Shown here: piece after piece, positions 1-11,800 of the stretch
Layout: every line of letters starts with the position of its first letter
Position numbering within the stretch: the first letter of the stretch is position 1
From: Mrakia gelida
Lineage: Eukaryota; Basidiomycota; Tremellomycetes; Cystofilobasidiales; Mrakiaceae
DNA: 64,000 nt
Reading direction: 5' to 3'
Assembly: GCA_024345305.1 (NCBI GenBank)
Contig: BRON01000011.1
Coordinates: 496,001 to 560,000 of the forward strand
Program-made: the position numbers and the translations under genes
Notes under the pieces: model-generated
What the model was told of the DNA's origin: nothing
Seen by the model: only the letters and a program-made list of their open reading frames with translations
The model's database searches: none

Positions 1-893
1 CGTCCCGCTCCCTCGTCGCGTTCTTCGCAGCTCTCCAAACCCTTCAACGAAGATTCGGATGACGAAACTCCTGCCAAGACCGAGGAGGAGGAAGAACTCG
101 CTCGAGAGATGGCTGCTGCTAGACTTCAGAAGGAGCGAGAGTCGGAGTTGGCCAAGTTGCAGGCGAAGCAGAAAGCCGCTGTCGAGAAGGAGATGGCGAG
201 GAGAAAGGCTTGGGAGGACGAGCAGAAGAACCTTCATCCTGATCTGGCTGGATTGGAGGGGCTGAACTTTGGGTCGAGCTCGTGAGTCGCATCCCATCCG
301 TTTGAATCTGTCTTCAAAACCTCAATGGGTCGTCGACGCGTGAGGGTTTCGGAACTGACGCGTCTCTCTTCCCCTTACCTCGCGTTCCCGCTCCCTTCAA
401 TCCCACAGCGTCCCCTCCCCAGCTCGAGCACCTCCCGCTCGAATCCCTTCCCCTCCCTCCGTTGACTCCCTCTCGGACGACGGATCCTACGACTCCTCGG
501 ACGACGACTACCAACTTCGAGCTCGATCCCGTCGACCTTCCACCAACGCTCCTGTTCCTCAGAAGTACGACGCTTACGGATCCCTTGGAGATGGAGGAGG
601 AGCTGGACTGTTGGATACTCCCACCGGGGAGGCTGATCCGTTCGCGGATGATTTCTTTGCTGGACCTGAGTGAGTGGAACCTTCTCGCGTCGTCAACTTG
701 GTCGAGGTGAATCGACGAGACCCGTTGCTGACTTCCCCGTTCTTCTCTTCCCCAATTCTTCTTTGCAGTACTCCCGCTGCTACTGAGAGGAAGGAGTGGT
801 GAGTCGCTTCCCTTCCCCGCCCTCGAAAAACGCGAAACCGAACTGACCTAGCCCTCCCTCTCGCGTTCCTCTGCTCACAGGACCTCGATCTAG
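1..893 (+). CDS. C-terminal part of a coiled-coil, acidic cytoplasmic protein (5' end outside window)
   Basis: Exons 1-281, 409-669, 769-798 and 881-893 join in frame and end at TAG 891-893; introns 2-4 have GTGAGT donors and AG acceptors. The first exon is open from base 1, but an acceptor-like TTCGCAG at 24-30 may mark its true start at 31. It encodes a charged helix rich in E, K, A and R (likely coiled coil) ending LHPDLAGLEGLNF, then a Ser/Pro/Asp-rich disordered tail with FADDFFAG and a final ERKEWTSI. I do not recognise the family firmly. The charged helix followed by a short acidic-aromatic tail recalls endocytic scaffolds of the Pan1/Eps15 type, but the diagnostic EH domains would lie outside the window, so this is a weak guess. 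Confidence 0.6.
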
Positions 894-1315
894 TCGTAGA
901 ACTCTCAAACCACACATCCCATTTCTTCATCTCTCTTACGCTGCTCACACATCTATACCACCCCGATCTTTAGTTCTCTCTCAGTCCCTTCGCTCGCATC
1001 TCCTCCGCTCGTTTCAGCTCGTTCCTTTTTCGCTAGACTCACTGCATCGGCTCTGCTTAGCTTCCTCCTTTTTTTCTCGGTTCCACTTTTGGGCTCTCTC
1101 TCTCTCACGATCTCTACTATAATCTTCTCTGCCATTCCTTTCCTCGCGAAAGCAAAACAAAAACGTCACGAACACCTGACGAGCCAGATGGACGCCTCTT
1201 CGATCTCGACCTCCACCTTCCTCCCTCCTTCCCTCCGACCTTTCGCTCTCATCGCCTTTTTCGTCCACCCTCCCAACTCCCACTCACCAACATTCTTCGA
1301 TCCCTAGCAAGCAGA
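894..1315. other. intergenic region
   Basis: Pyrimidine-rich spacer between the first gene and the S-formylglutathione hydrolase. It holds the terminator of the first gene and the promoter/5' leader of the second; no further gene or structured RNA was seen. Confidence 0.5.
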
Positions 1316-2961
1316 ATGGTCTCCCTTGAACTCGTTTCCACCAACAAAGCCTTTGGAGGAGAGCTGAGGAAGTATAAGTTTGAGGTGAGTTGAAACTGAG
1401 GGAGCGGTTGAGCTCGCATCTTCCTTCCTTCCCTTCTTCCTTGCCCTCGCCTCGCTTCTCACGACTCGGGCTGACTTCTCTTCTTGCTCGCTCTCTCTTC
1501 CCCTCACCTTCGCCCTCGCTTACCCTCGCTTCGACTCAGTCCTCCTCCCTCTCCCTCCCTACCCAATTCAACATCTTCCTTCCCTCCTCCTCCCTCTCTT
1601 CCTCGCCAAACACCACCGCCGCGCCAGTGCTCTACTACCTCGCTGGCCTGACCTGCAACGAAGACACTGGGTACGTCTCCCTTCCCCTTTCAATACCTAA
1701 ACTCGTCGAAACGAGTGAAACCCTGACCTTCGAGCTCTTCGTCGTTCACCCAGACCCTGGAAGAGTGGCATCCTCGCCTCAGCAGCGAAACATTCCCTCG
1801 CCGTCGTCTTCCCTGATACGAGTCCTCGAGGAGCTGGGATCGAGGGAGAGGAGGAGAGCTGGGATTTTGGGACTGGTGAGTCATCGCCCTTTACCCCTTC
1901 AAATCTGCTGAGGCGAGAAAGGAGGAGGGAGGAGATGGGAGAGTCGACGAACTCGAGCTCACCTCATCTGGTTTTTTCGTTCGCCAGGCGCCGGGTTCTA
2001 CCTCAACGCGACCTCTGAAAAGTACAAGAAGAACTACAGGATGTACGATCTGATCACGGTTGAGCTGCCTAAGGTTTTGGAGGACGAATCTTCTATCAAC
2101 GTTGTGAGTTCTGGCGTCGAACGAACGGGCGAGCGGGAGACGCGAGACGTTGGCTGATCCTCTCGCGATTCGTTTCGTTCTTGTCGGGTTGGATGTGGCA
2201 GGACAACACACGAGTGTCGATTACAGGTCACTCGATGGGAGGGCATGGATCTTTGTCGATCTACTTGAAGTCCAAGGCTGGAGTTTACAGGAGTTGTTCT
2301 GCTTTTGCGCCGATTACGTTCGTTCTCTTCTTTCCTCCCTTTTCTGTGTCCTCTTCTCTCGAATGCTCAGAACGCTGACCTCGATCTTCTTTTCCTGGTG
2401 GTGGTGATTTTGTGACAGCAACCCAACCGCCTGCCCCTGGGGAACTAAAGCGTTCGTCGTCCCCCCACCCATCTCCCATCTCCCTCCCTCCCTCCCTCCC
2501 TCCCTCCTTTCTTTCCCTCCCTACTCACTCTCCCCTTCCTAACCACCTCTTCCCTTCCTCCACAGCTTCACCGGCTACCTCTCCTCCCCCTCCACCGAAG
2601 GTCCCTCCCACGACGCCACCCTCCTCCTCCCTACCATCGTGTTCGACAACCCTCGCATCCTCATCGACTTCGGGTCCGCCGACAACTTCTATCAGCAAGG
2701 CCAGCTCCTGCCTGAGAAGTTCGAGGAGGCGGCGAGGAAGAAGGGGCTGAATGGGGAGGAGGAGGTGAGGGTGAGGAAGCAGGAGGGGTATGATCATAGC
2801 TACTGTGAGTGTGAACTGAAGAGAGGAGACGCGTGAGAGGGAGAAGGGAGAGGGAGAGAGCTGACTTGTTGGTCTTGTGCTGGTGGTGGCGGGGAACAGA
2901 CTTCATCTCAACGTTCATGGACGAGCATGTCGAGTTCCACGCGAAGTACCTCAAGGCTTGA
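1316..2961 (+). CDS. S-formylglutathione hydrolase (esterase D)
   Basis: Hydrolyses S-formylglutathione to glutathione and formate, the second step of glutathione-dependent formaldehyde detoxification in the cytosol. Eight exons (1316-1384, 1540-1670, 1754-1875, 1988-2103, 2202-2317, 2419-2451, 2566-2804, 2900-2961) give 295 residues, close to the usual 280-300. Visible family marks are [13 protein letters not shown], the oxyanion/nucleophile segment [10 protein letters not shown] (catalytic Ser), [17 protein letters not shown] (catalytic Asp region) and GYDHSYYFI (catalytic His), then a helical C-terminus ending AKYLKA. The ATG at 1316 opens [20 protein letters not shown], the normal start of this family. 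Introns 5 and 6 use GTTCGT donors; the rest are GTRAGT-like. No defects were seen. Confidence 0.95.
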
Positions 2962-3298
2962 TCACACTCGCTCGCTCTGGTCTACCTCGCTCAAAGACGA
3001 AGATCGAATGTTGTTCGCGTTCGACGCTCTCCTCTCACATCTCACGTCTCGAGAAGCCGGCTTCTGCACAAAACCCTCTCGCCTCGCCGTTGCAGTCTCA
3101 GAGAACCTCGATTCTCTCCCTCTCTCTCAAAGTCCGCAAGAAAAATATACATTTCAGTCGTCATTTCTCGACTCGTTCCACGCAGCCCCACCGAATCGAA
3201 ACAAGCTCGAGCCCTCCTTCCCTCCTCCTCCTTCTCCTTCCACACCCACCCACTTCCCCCCAACCCCACCCCCAACCAGTCTCTAACACAACTTCGCT
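2962..3298. other. intergenic region
   Basis: Short spacer upstream of the GDI gene. It ends in a CT- and CCAACCCCACC-rich stretch just before the ATG, as expected of a fungal core promoter/leader. No other feature was seen. Confidence 0.45.
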
Positions 3299-5825
3299 AT
3301 GGACGAGGAATACGACGTGCGTATTTTCTTATCGATTCTCTGAGCGAGAGGGAGCAAGCAAGAGACGAACGAACGTGGAGGGAAGAGGAGATCAACGCTG
3401 TCCCTCCTCCCTCCTTCGCTCCTTCCCATCGCCTCTTCTCCACCCTTTTCGACACTTCGCTGACTTCGTATATGGCTTCACCTTCGCTTCGCAGGTGATC
3501 GTTCTCGGAACCGGTCTTACTGAATGCATCCTCTCGGGGTTGCTGTCTGTTGCTGGGAAGAAGGTCTTGCATCTGGATCGACAGCAGTACTATGGAGGTG
3601 AAAGTGCGAGTTTGAATTTGACTCAGGTGAGCTTCGTCCTTCCATGTGTGTTCTGGTGGTTGGGGGAGATAGGGAGGACTGGACGGGAAAGAGAAGGCTG
3701 GGGAGGGAGATGGAAGGGAGGGGGAGGGAGGAACGAGGTGGAGGGAGAGGAACGAGCGAGCGAGGGAGCGAGGCTGGCTCGAGACCGAGAGTATAGCTAT
3801 GAGGAGGAGAGAGTCGGGACTACATAGAAGATGGTGTAATGAAGGCAGAGAGTGTTGCCAGAAATGTACGGCGGGGGAGCTATCGAAGCAACGAGCTCAT
3901 CGAAGACAACGAGCTAATCCCGTTCCTCTCTCTCCCTTCTTGCTTTCTCTCCACAGACCTACGCTCACTTCCGACCTGGAACAACTCAACCTGCCGAGTA
4001 CGGGAAGGACAGAGATTGTAAGCATCTCCCCTCTTCAAACTCCAAACCCAAAGGAGGACTCGAACCTCGAGCTGCGTTCTGACCCTCTCCTCCCTCTCCT
4101 TCCCTCTCGTTCTCGTTTCTTAGGGGCCATCGACCTCATCCCCAAATTCATCATCGCCTCAGGAGAACTCACCAAGATCCTCATTCACACCGACGTTCTT
4201 CGCTACCTCGAGTTCAAGCAGATCGCAGGATCGTTCGTCTACAGGGATGGTCGAATCTCCAAGGTCCCCTCGACCGAGATGGAGGCCGTCAGGAGCAGCT
4301 TGATGGGTCTGTTTGAGAAGAGGAGGGCGAAGAAGTTCTTTGAGTTCTTGCAAGGGTGGAAGGATGATGATCCTGTTACGCATCAAGGTGAGTTTGGCTC
4401 GGGGGCAGAAGCGTGGGAGGGTAGGAGCGAGGTGAAGGAAGGAGATGAGCTGTTGAGCTGACCTCTCCTTGCTTTCGTTTCTCGCCAAAGGTCTCAACCT
4501 CGATACCGACTCGATGAAGAAGGTCTACGAGAAGTTCGGACTCGAGGCTGGAACCCAGGACTTCATCGGACACGCTATGGCTCTCTACCTCGACGACGAG
4601 TGAGTCCTCGCTCCTCAACCCATCAACTCTCGCTCTCCTTCCCTCTCTCTGACCTCCCTCCTTCTCCTTCCTCCTCAACAGCTACATCACCAAACCCGCC
4701 CGACCAACCTACGACCGAATCATTCTCTACACCTCCTCCATGGCCCGCTACGGGAAATCCCCTTACATCTACCCTCTCTACGGTCTCGGCGAGCTCCCTC
4801 AGGCGTTCGCTCGTCTCTCAGCCATCCACGGAGGAACCTACATGCTCGACAAACCCGTCGACGAGATCGTCACCGACCCCGCGACGGGCAAGTTCGTAGG
4901 TGTGAGGAGTGGAGAGGAGACCGTTAAGGCTCCTATGGTCATTGGAAGTCCGGATTACTTTGGAGCGGGCAAGGAGATGGAGGAAGGAGGGAAGATGAGG
5001 GTCGTGGAGGAAGGGAAGGTCATTAGGGCGATTTGTTTGTTGAAGAACAACATCCCTGGGACGGATGAGAGTGATTCGGTGCAGATTATTATTCCTCAGA
5101 ATCAGGTTAACAGGCGGAACGGTGAGTTTTTTGCGCTCGTCTCTCTTCGTCTCGACGCGTGTTGGTTGGACCGACTCGAGCGAGAGCTGACCCTTTCTCC
5201 ACCTTCCCCTCCGTCGTCGTGTGTGTTTGCATGCAGATATCTACATCGCCTCCGTCTCCTCGTCTCACAACGTCTGCGCCAAGGGATACACCGTCGCTAT
5301 CGTTTCCACCATCATCGAGACCTCGACTCCCGAACGAGAGATCCTCCCTGGAATCCAACTCCTCGGTCAGATCATCGAGAAGTGAGGGTTTTTTCACTCA
5401 ACTTTTCGCCTTCTTCATCTCTCCCTTCCTTTTTCTACCCTTTTGCTGTGGCTCGCTCGCTTGCTCGAAGACTTCGCGTGCTGACTCTCGCTCGTTTTCC
5501 TCTTCGCCTCAGGTTCGTCTCCATCACCCCTCTCTACACCCCTACCGCCTCAGGAAAGGAGGACAACATCTTTATCACCAAATCCTACGACGCAACCTCT
5601 CATTTCGAGACCGTCGTTGACGATGTACGTCTTCCTTTCCCTCTCGCTCGCCTCTCCCTCGTTCGTTTCCTCGTTTCTCTAACTGTCTCGCTGACTCTCC
5701 CCTCCCCTTTCCTTCTCGCTTCTTTTTCCTTCGACGAACAGGTCAAGGACTGCTGGGAGCGAATCATGGGGGAGAAGCTCGTCCTCACAGAGAAGCCCAA
5801 GATCTCTGCTGACGAGGAGGATTAG
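3299..5825 (+). CDS. GDI1: Rab GDP-dissociation inhibitor
   Basis: Extracts prenylated GDP-bound Rab GTPases from membranes and recycles them through the cytosol. Nine exons (3299-3316, 3495-3626, 3957-4017, 4124-4387, 4491-4599, 4682-5121, 5237-5381, 5513-5624, 5742-5825) give 454 residues, the normal GDI length. The N-terminus MDEEYD leads into the dinucleotide-fold-like [17 protein letters not shown] and the sequence-conserved region DRQQYYGG. Later come the Rab-binding platform [20 protein letters not shown], the [15 protein letters not shown] segment, [15 protein letters not shown], and [10 protein letters not shown] near the end. It lacks the long insertions of Rab escort protein (REP), so GDI is the better call. 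The first coding exon is only 18 bases, so ab initio gene finders may miss it. Confidence 0.96.
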
Positions 5826-6101
5826 ACGCGTCCGTCGTGTTCTCGATTTGCTTTGTTTTTGCTTTCTCGCTCGCACCGTTTATCTACTCTATTTCGTTCC
5901 TCGTTTCTCATCTTGGCGATTGCTTTCTTTTTTGGCTCGACGACTCGCTTAACTCCAACTTCACTACATACAATCTATACGACGAACGGACTCTCGATTC
6001 GAAACCAGCTTCGCGTCGCGACCAAAGGAGTTCGATCTTGGGCGAGCTTCCTTCCCAGCCCCTCGATACGCCCTCTGACCCACTCTGCTGAGTGTGCCTC
6101 G

Positions 6102-6825
6102 TTAGGCCGGGACGTCCTCGTCCCAGGTTCCCGCCGCGACTCTGAAAGCGATTCGATTTGGAGGGGAGGCTGTGAAGAGCGACGTCGACGTCGTTCGAAC
6201 CAGAAAGCTCAGCTCCTCAGCCTCTGCTTCCCCTCGAGAAGAGGGTCCAAAACTCCAAGAGCACTCACGAGTGTAAATCCCTATGATGTTCTCGTCAGAA
6301 CAGCCCCACAAACGATGGCTCTCCAAAACAACAACCACCACCCCGAGCTTCTCAATCATCCCCTTCACCTCCTCCGTCTTAATCATCTTCCAAGCTTTCC
6401 CCTCCGAAGCCTCAACTCGGAGGATCGTCTCCTGATCCTTCACCGTCTCCAGGAGCTGGGCCAACGCGGCAGCATGCTTCCTAGGAACTCTATGCTCCCT
6501 GTAGTCGAAGCCTTCGACGGTTGGGTCCTCGCATCTGAGGGCGAGGAGGAGCGCTTTGGCGGTGGGTATGTTCGCTTCGAGGTGGTCGTGGATGGGAGTA
6601 GGCCAGACGAAGGAGAGGGTGGGAGAAGGGACGGGGAGTTGAGCTTGAGGGAGGGGAGGGGAGTCGAGTTGAGGTTGGGAGGGAGGAGGAGGGAGGGGAC
6701 GGACGGGATGGCTGAGCGGGACGGGAAAGGAGAAAAGGTCAGCAAGTTTGAGAGCGAACGCAAGTGAGGTGAGAGGGGAACGAAAGAGAGGGGACTGACG
6801 GTTCTTGAGCGTGAGCAGCAGACAT
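6102..6825 (-). CDS. small conserved-looking protein of unknown function (178 residues)
   Basis: Three exons on the minus strand (6825-6800, 6711-6269, 6169-6102) join in frame: MSAAHAQEP, a Pro-rich linker, then a compact 110-residue domain. The domain begins LSFVWPTPIHDHLEANIPTA, contains a Lys/Glu-rich helix AWKMIKTEEVKGMIEKLG followed by the beta-like run VVVVVLESHRLWGCSDENI, and ends FRVAAGTWDEDVPA. Donors are GTCAGT and GTGAGT, and both introns have good acceptors. I do not recognise the family. The alternating helix and hydrophobic strand pattern suggests a folded alpha/beta domain, not a spurious ORF. It lies upstream of nothing on the same strand for 300 bases and directly downstream of the RING/ubiquitin-like gene at 7012-7962. 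Confidence 0.6.
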
Positions 6826-7011
6826 ACTTCGAGCGAGGAAGAGAGGGAGCAGAAGGTGGGCGTTGCGGGAACGTCGAAAGTTGAAACTCAGACTGTTTTG
6901 ATCCGACGTTCCGTTCGTCGTCGAGCTCTTGCTTTCCTTAGTGACGAGCACATCGAAGCAGATAGCGATAGATCGCAGAGCATCGAGAGACGAACATTCT
7001 GTTCAAAGTAA

Positions 7012-7962
7012 CTAATGGCAAGCTCTAAGAGAAGAGCCTTCGACAAGTCCAAGATCGCTCAATCGTACGCCTCCCGCGACCTCGAGTCGTCGCCCTTGAA
7101 GAGTAAAAGCTCGAAATTGGTAGCCCATGCGGAAGTACATAAGCTGGCTGAGGTCGAGCAGGGATCCTGTAGAGCAGAAGAGACGTTGCGAAGTCAGATG
7201 AGGAAAGACAAGCGAAAGCGAAGAGCGAGCGATCGCGACGCGACTGACCTCCTTGCTGGGGCACGAACAGCTTGAAAGGGGGTCCAAGACCTTCTAGTTG
7301 GATGTTGATCCCGATCTTAAGCTCAAGGACGTGGGAAGACGATGATCAGCCGCCGAAGAACAGAGAGAGCTGCCTAAGTACGCCCGAGGACTTACCTTCG
7401 AATCCCTTCCCCCGTCGGATCCAGCTCGTTCCCAAAAGAACAGGTCGAACCGCTTGAAGGCCGAGCTCAAATCATGATCCAGTCGAGAGGTGTGAGCCTG
7501 ATTCTGAGCGTGATGTGCTGTCATCTCGCTCAACTCGAACGAAAGCGTCCAATTTCGATTTGAAGAAGAGCCTCCCTTTCCAATGCAGACTTGTAGGCGT
7601 CGTCCAGTTGGAAGGCTGACTGAAGAAGCTGATGAGCGTGTACTCGAAGCTTGGAACTGCGGATATAAATTAAGCAAAGGAGTCGAGATCAGCCTTTGAT
7701 CGCGACGCGTGGACGCGTCCTTCTCTCGACGCTGGGACGAGCGCACCAGTTCAAAGGGCACTTGAGTCGATCGTCAAGATCCCTGGGGTAGCAGCAGTCC
7801 GAGTGGAGGGTATGGCCTGTTTTGTAGAAGGAGGAACGACGTCAGCCCAGCTCGAGGAAGCGTCGAGTTCGAACGAAGATGGGACGAACCGCAAGGAAAG
7901 GCGATCAAAGATTCAGAGCGAGCAAGCGAACGATGACAGATGGCGCAAATAGGGACAGACAT
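7012..7962 (-). CDS. RING-H2 / helical / ubiquitin-like protein (paralogue A), with an unresolved frame break
   Basis: Exons (minus) 7962-7890, 7816-7747, 7656-7396, 7315-7249 and 7166-7012. The N-terminus has a RING-H2 pattern: C6, C9, C24, H26, H29, C32, C44, C48 in CAIC, PCGHTLHSDC and CPLNCSK; the last pair is C-x3-C, unusual for a RING. A helical middle follows, then a C-terminal beta-grasp-like segment with FTLQGRRLEVAGGVRLSDLG, which matches the ubiquitin pattern LIFAGKQLEDG-RTLSDYN. The tail is RACH, without a conjugatable GG. As modelled, exon 3 changes frame near 7560: the N-terminal part stops at a TGA while the next frame continues well. Removing a non-standard 62-base intron (7590-7529, donor GTCTGC) restores an open 187-residue product; otherwise this is an indel or a pseudogene. 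The paralogue at 55772-56670 is intact. Probably an E3 ubiquitin ligase (inference). Confidence 0.6.
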
Positions 7963-8863
7963 GGGGAAGGAAGGGAAGTGTTGGGATGTGAGATGGTGGT
8001 TGAAGGGGAGAGACAGGAAGGGCTGCTCTCTGGTTTTGAAAGGCGACCTTCCCACATCTCGTGCGCCACGGAGCTCGCGAGCACGGATGAGAACTCTGAA
8101 TCTCCGAACCACCACCCTCTCTTTGTTTGTTTTGTAAAGCTCGTCCCAGTCGCCCACCTCCATTTGTTTGGTTGCTAAATTGGATCGACGAACTCTCTCT
8201 CTCTGTGAGTCGCGAGCTCGATGTCTTTATGTGCTTCTTCGCCCTACTGAGTCGACCACCTCGATGTGTTTGTTTCTTTGCGAAGGTCATCGAGCGCCAG
8301 CACCAACCTCGCCTATTTCCCGAACATCCCCTCGTTGTCGCACGTTCAGCTTTTACGTTTGGCGCGAGTGAGCGAGGTTGATCAGGTTCGCGCGACGCGT
8401 CGAGCTGCCGTCGTTCTTAAGCTCTCGCCCTTCTGTTGGCACCAAACATGCCAGCTCTTTCGAGGATACTCTCTCTTCAAGCTTTCGAACCAGCTCCCTC
8501 GTTTCGAACGCTTATCGAATGCGAACAAAGATTCTTAAAAGGAGGGTCGAGGCTGCCGGCGAACGATTCCATGAGCGGCTCTTCTCATGTCAGTTATGAC
8601 ACGATTTCGTGCGATTTCTGCAGCGTCCTACGCGAAGCCATTCTCTGGGACCCCTCCAAGATCGCGACGCGCTCCAATCCCAAAAAATCAAGGAGAAGGG
8701 AAGGAAGAGTTCGATCCAAAGACTGAGCTCGTTCCTCTCCCCAAACGTCGACGAGCCCCCCTCTCTCTCCCCTTCCCCTTCCTGGTGCTTCCCTTCTCTT
8801 CCCCTTCCCAGGCGGAAGATCTTGTATAATCGATACCTGGTTCAGCAGAGGAGATCGCTCAAG
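7963..8863. other. intergenic divergent promoter region
   Basis: 900 bases between the minus-strand RING gene and the plus-strand gene at 8864. It contains two ORF-like stretches without codon bias or splice support, and one ACGCGT (MluI box) near 8396. I see no gene in it. Confidence 0.45.
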
Positions 8864-11800
8864 ATGAACTCCCAAGGTGAGCCCTTTGTTGTCTACCTGA
8901 CGGATGCGTTCGTGTCTCAGAGAACTCTCGTCAACTTCCGAGCTCGCCTTGTTCTGACGTTCCTCCTTCGCCTCTTTGCTTTCTTGTTGTTCCTTCCAAC
9001 TCCCTCTTCAGCTCCCCTCCTCATGTCGGCAGAGCAAGCCTGGCCCGCTCGCCCTTCGAATCGAGGTCTTCCTTCTCCAGCTCTCAACTCTAGCGCGTTC
9101 GTAGGAGGATCCAACCCATCTTCGCCTTCCCCTCAAACTCCCTCCTCACCCAACTTCGCTCAAGGCTCGTTCCACTCCTCCTCCTCATCAGCCTACGAAC
9201 CTTCAGACTTCGGGAATCCAAGCAGGAGGTCGTCTTCGGGAGTGTCGGCCAAAGGAGGTCGCTTTGGGAGGAGGAAGTCCGAGGTGGGAGAGGGAGGGGA
9301 GGAAGGAGGAGACACGTCGGTCGTGAACAAGAGGGTCTACGCTGGAACACCTCTTCCTCCAGACAGGGTAGCTCGTATAGCTCAGGCCTTCGGAGTCAAC
9401 ATCTCTCTCCCTCAACCTCCATCCTCATCCCCTCAATATCGGATTCAACGCCTTCAGGAACACCACCCGAGATCCCTCTCCTCGTTCAGCTCCCCTCCTC
9501 CTCCTTCCTCCTCCTCTTCCAACAGAGCCCTCACTCCCTCCTCGACGCGTTCGCGCACCCCTTCACCCTCCTCAGCCACCAAATACTTCATCTCAGTCCT
9601 CCCACCCACTTCCCTCGCTCCCAAAACATCCTCGCCCGCTCAGTTTCGGCGCGGAGAGCTCCTTCCCCTTCATCCGACGCTCGCAGCTCAAGTCCAGGCC
9701 ATCGCGAAGGAGTACGGACTCCCTTCCACGGTCGGGATCGTCTTATTCTTGGTCTACGAAGGATCCGAGGACGCTCAGAGGTCGATTGGAGCAGGTTCAG
9801 AACCAGGTCCGAGGATAGGGAAGGAGACGTGGAAGATGCTGTGGCAAGAGCTCTTCAACGCTTCGAGCTCATCCGTCGAAGGAGGAGACGAACGTGCTGC
9901 ATCTTCCTTCTACTCGCCAGCTGCCTCTCCTCAACCATCGTCGGCATCATCAAGAGGAGGGAGAGCTCTGAGAATCGCAACGGGCGAAAGCTCAGGACTC
10001 AACTCATCCTCCCCTTCGTCGGTCTTCCAACTAGGACCCTCCTCCTCCTCACCCATGTCAGCTTCACCTTCGATCTCCACCTTCGACAGTCACTCTTCCT
10101 CCACCTTCTCCTTCACACGACCCCACACTCCCATCGCATCATCGTCCCTTCTCACTCGAGATCCAGCAACCCTCTCGCCTTCCTTCCTTCGCTCGAGCCG
10201 TCGGTCACCCAACCTCACTCCCAAACGACATCGTCGGACCCTCACCTCCTCTACCAACCCTTCCTCTACCTCCTCCATCCCCACACCTCTCTCAGCATCG
10301 ACCAACACACCCTGGCGTCCCTTCTCTCCCCAAGATACAGCCTCTCCAACCCCATCTCACTACCTCTCGCCCGCAACAGCGCTTCAATCAGGAGGCTTCG
10401 CGCCTCCGCCGTTAAGGATCGTCGGCACGGTCGAGTTCGATATAGATCAGTCGAGAGGTGGAGAATGGTACGGGACATGGCTGAAGGGTGGTCGGAGAGG
10501 GATTGAGAGGGTTGGGATCGTGCCGACGGAGGAGAGAGGTCTCGAGGTCGCTGCCGTCGAGGAGAAGGGAGGATCGAGTCAAAGCGACTACGAAGAGGAG
10601 GAGGAGGAGGAGATCAGCGACGGTGGGAGTGGATACGTTCCTCTCTCGGAGGAGGACGAGGGAGAGACTTTGACGAGAGAGACGTCGGAGGAGCCAAGGT
10701 TCGAGGAGGAGATGGAAGGACAGGAGGTCGCGTCAGGCGAGGACCCACTCGGAGACGTCTTCCCCTCGGACGAACAGGAATGGAACGAGCTTCGAGCTTC
10801 CAGGGAGGACGAGGACGTCGAGCAGCAGGGACTTGGGATCAGGTCCTCTCGAGGAGGACGGGATAGTCTTCTTCTCACGGGAGGAGAGCTCTCTAGAGGT
10901 CTCGATGAGGGTGCGGACGACTTCGACGACGCGGATCTTGACAGGAAGGAGATCGAGGACCTCCTCGCTCGACACCCTCCCACGCCCGGATTCCGAGCTC
11001 CATCAGGCGAGAGCTCTCCCACCTCTCCTCAGGATCTCTCGTCAACTCCTTCCACTCGGCGAAACACTACCTCCTCTCGACCTTCTCGCCTCACCCTCGC
11101 GTCGCCTATCACCCTCGATCTCCCCTCGAACAACTTCCTCCCTGTCCTCACCACTTCTCCCACCGCTTCGGAAGCCAACTCTCAGTCGCGAGGAGCTCCT
11201 GGTAATCCCGACGACAACCTTCTTTCGCCCACGTCGGAGTTCTCGGGAGGTTTGGCGTACTTGAGGGAAGGAAGCATGGACGATTCGAGGTTCGGTGGGA
11301 GCTCGCACGACAGCATCGATGGAGGAATGAGTGCAGCTCTGTATGGAGCGTTTGGGGTCGGAGAGCATGGGGAGATGTTGAACGACGAGGAAGGGAACAG
11401 GGGGAGTGCGTTCTTGATGCACGAGAGCTTGAATGATCTCGAGAAGGGTTCGTCTGCTTCACTCTTTTCTCCCCCCTCACTGAGCCCGAGTACTGACTCT
11501 CGATCGTTATCCTGCTGTTCTTCCACAGCTCTTCGATCTCTTTCACCTCGAGACCTCCGGATCCCAAACAGAGATCGACCTTACGACGCGTCTCCCAACT
11601 CGGACGTCTCGTTCAGCTCCGTCGCCATGCTTCCTCCTCCTTCAAGCGCTCGATCTCAGACGCCTCCCAATACAAAGGTCTTCGCAGGAATGGAGCAGAA
11701 GGACAGCCCGTCGGCGGTTCCAGCTCCTCAGTTCAGAGGAAACCTGAACAAGGCCGAGCGAGACGCGGCGGTTCTCTCGATTGCGAGTAGCTTCATGAGC

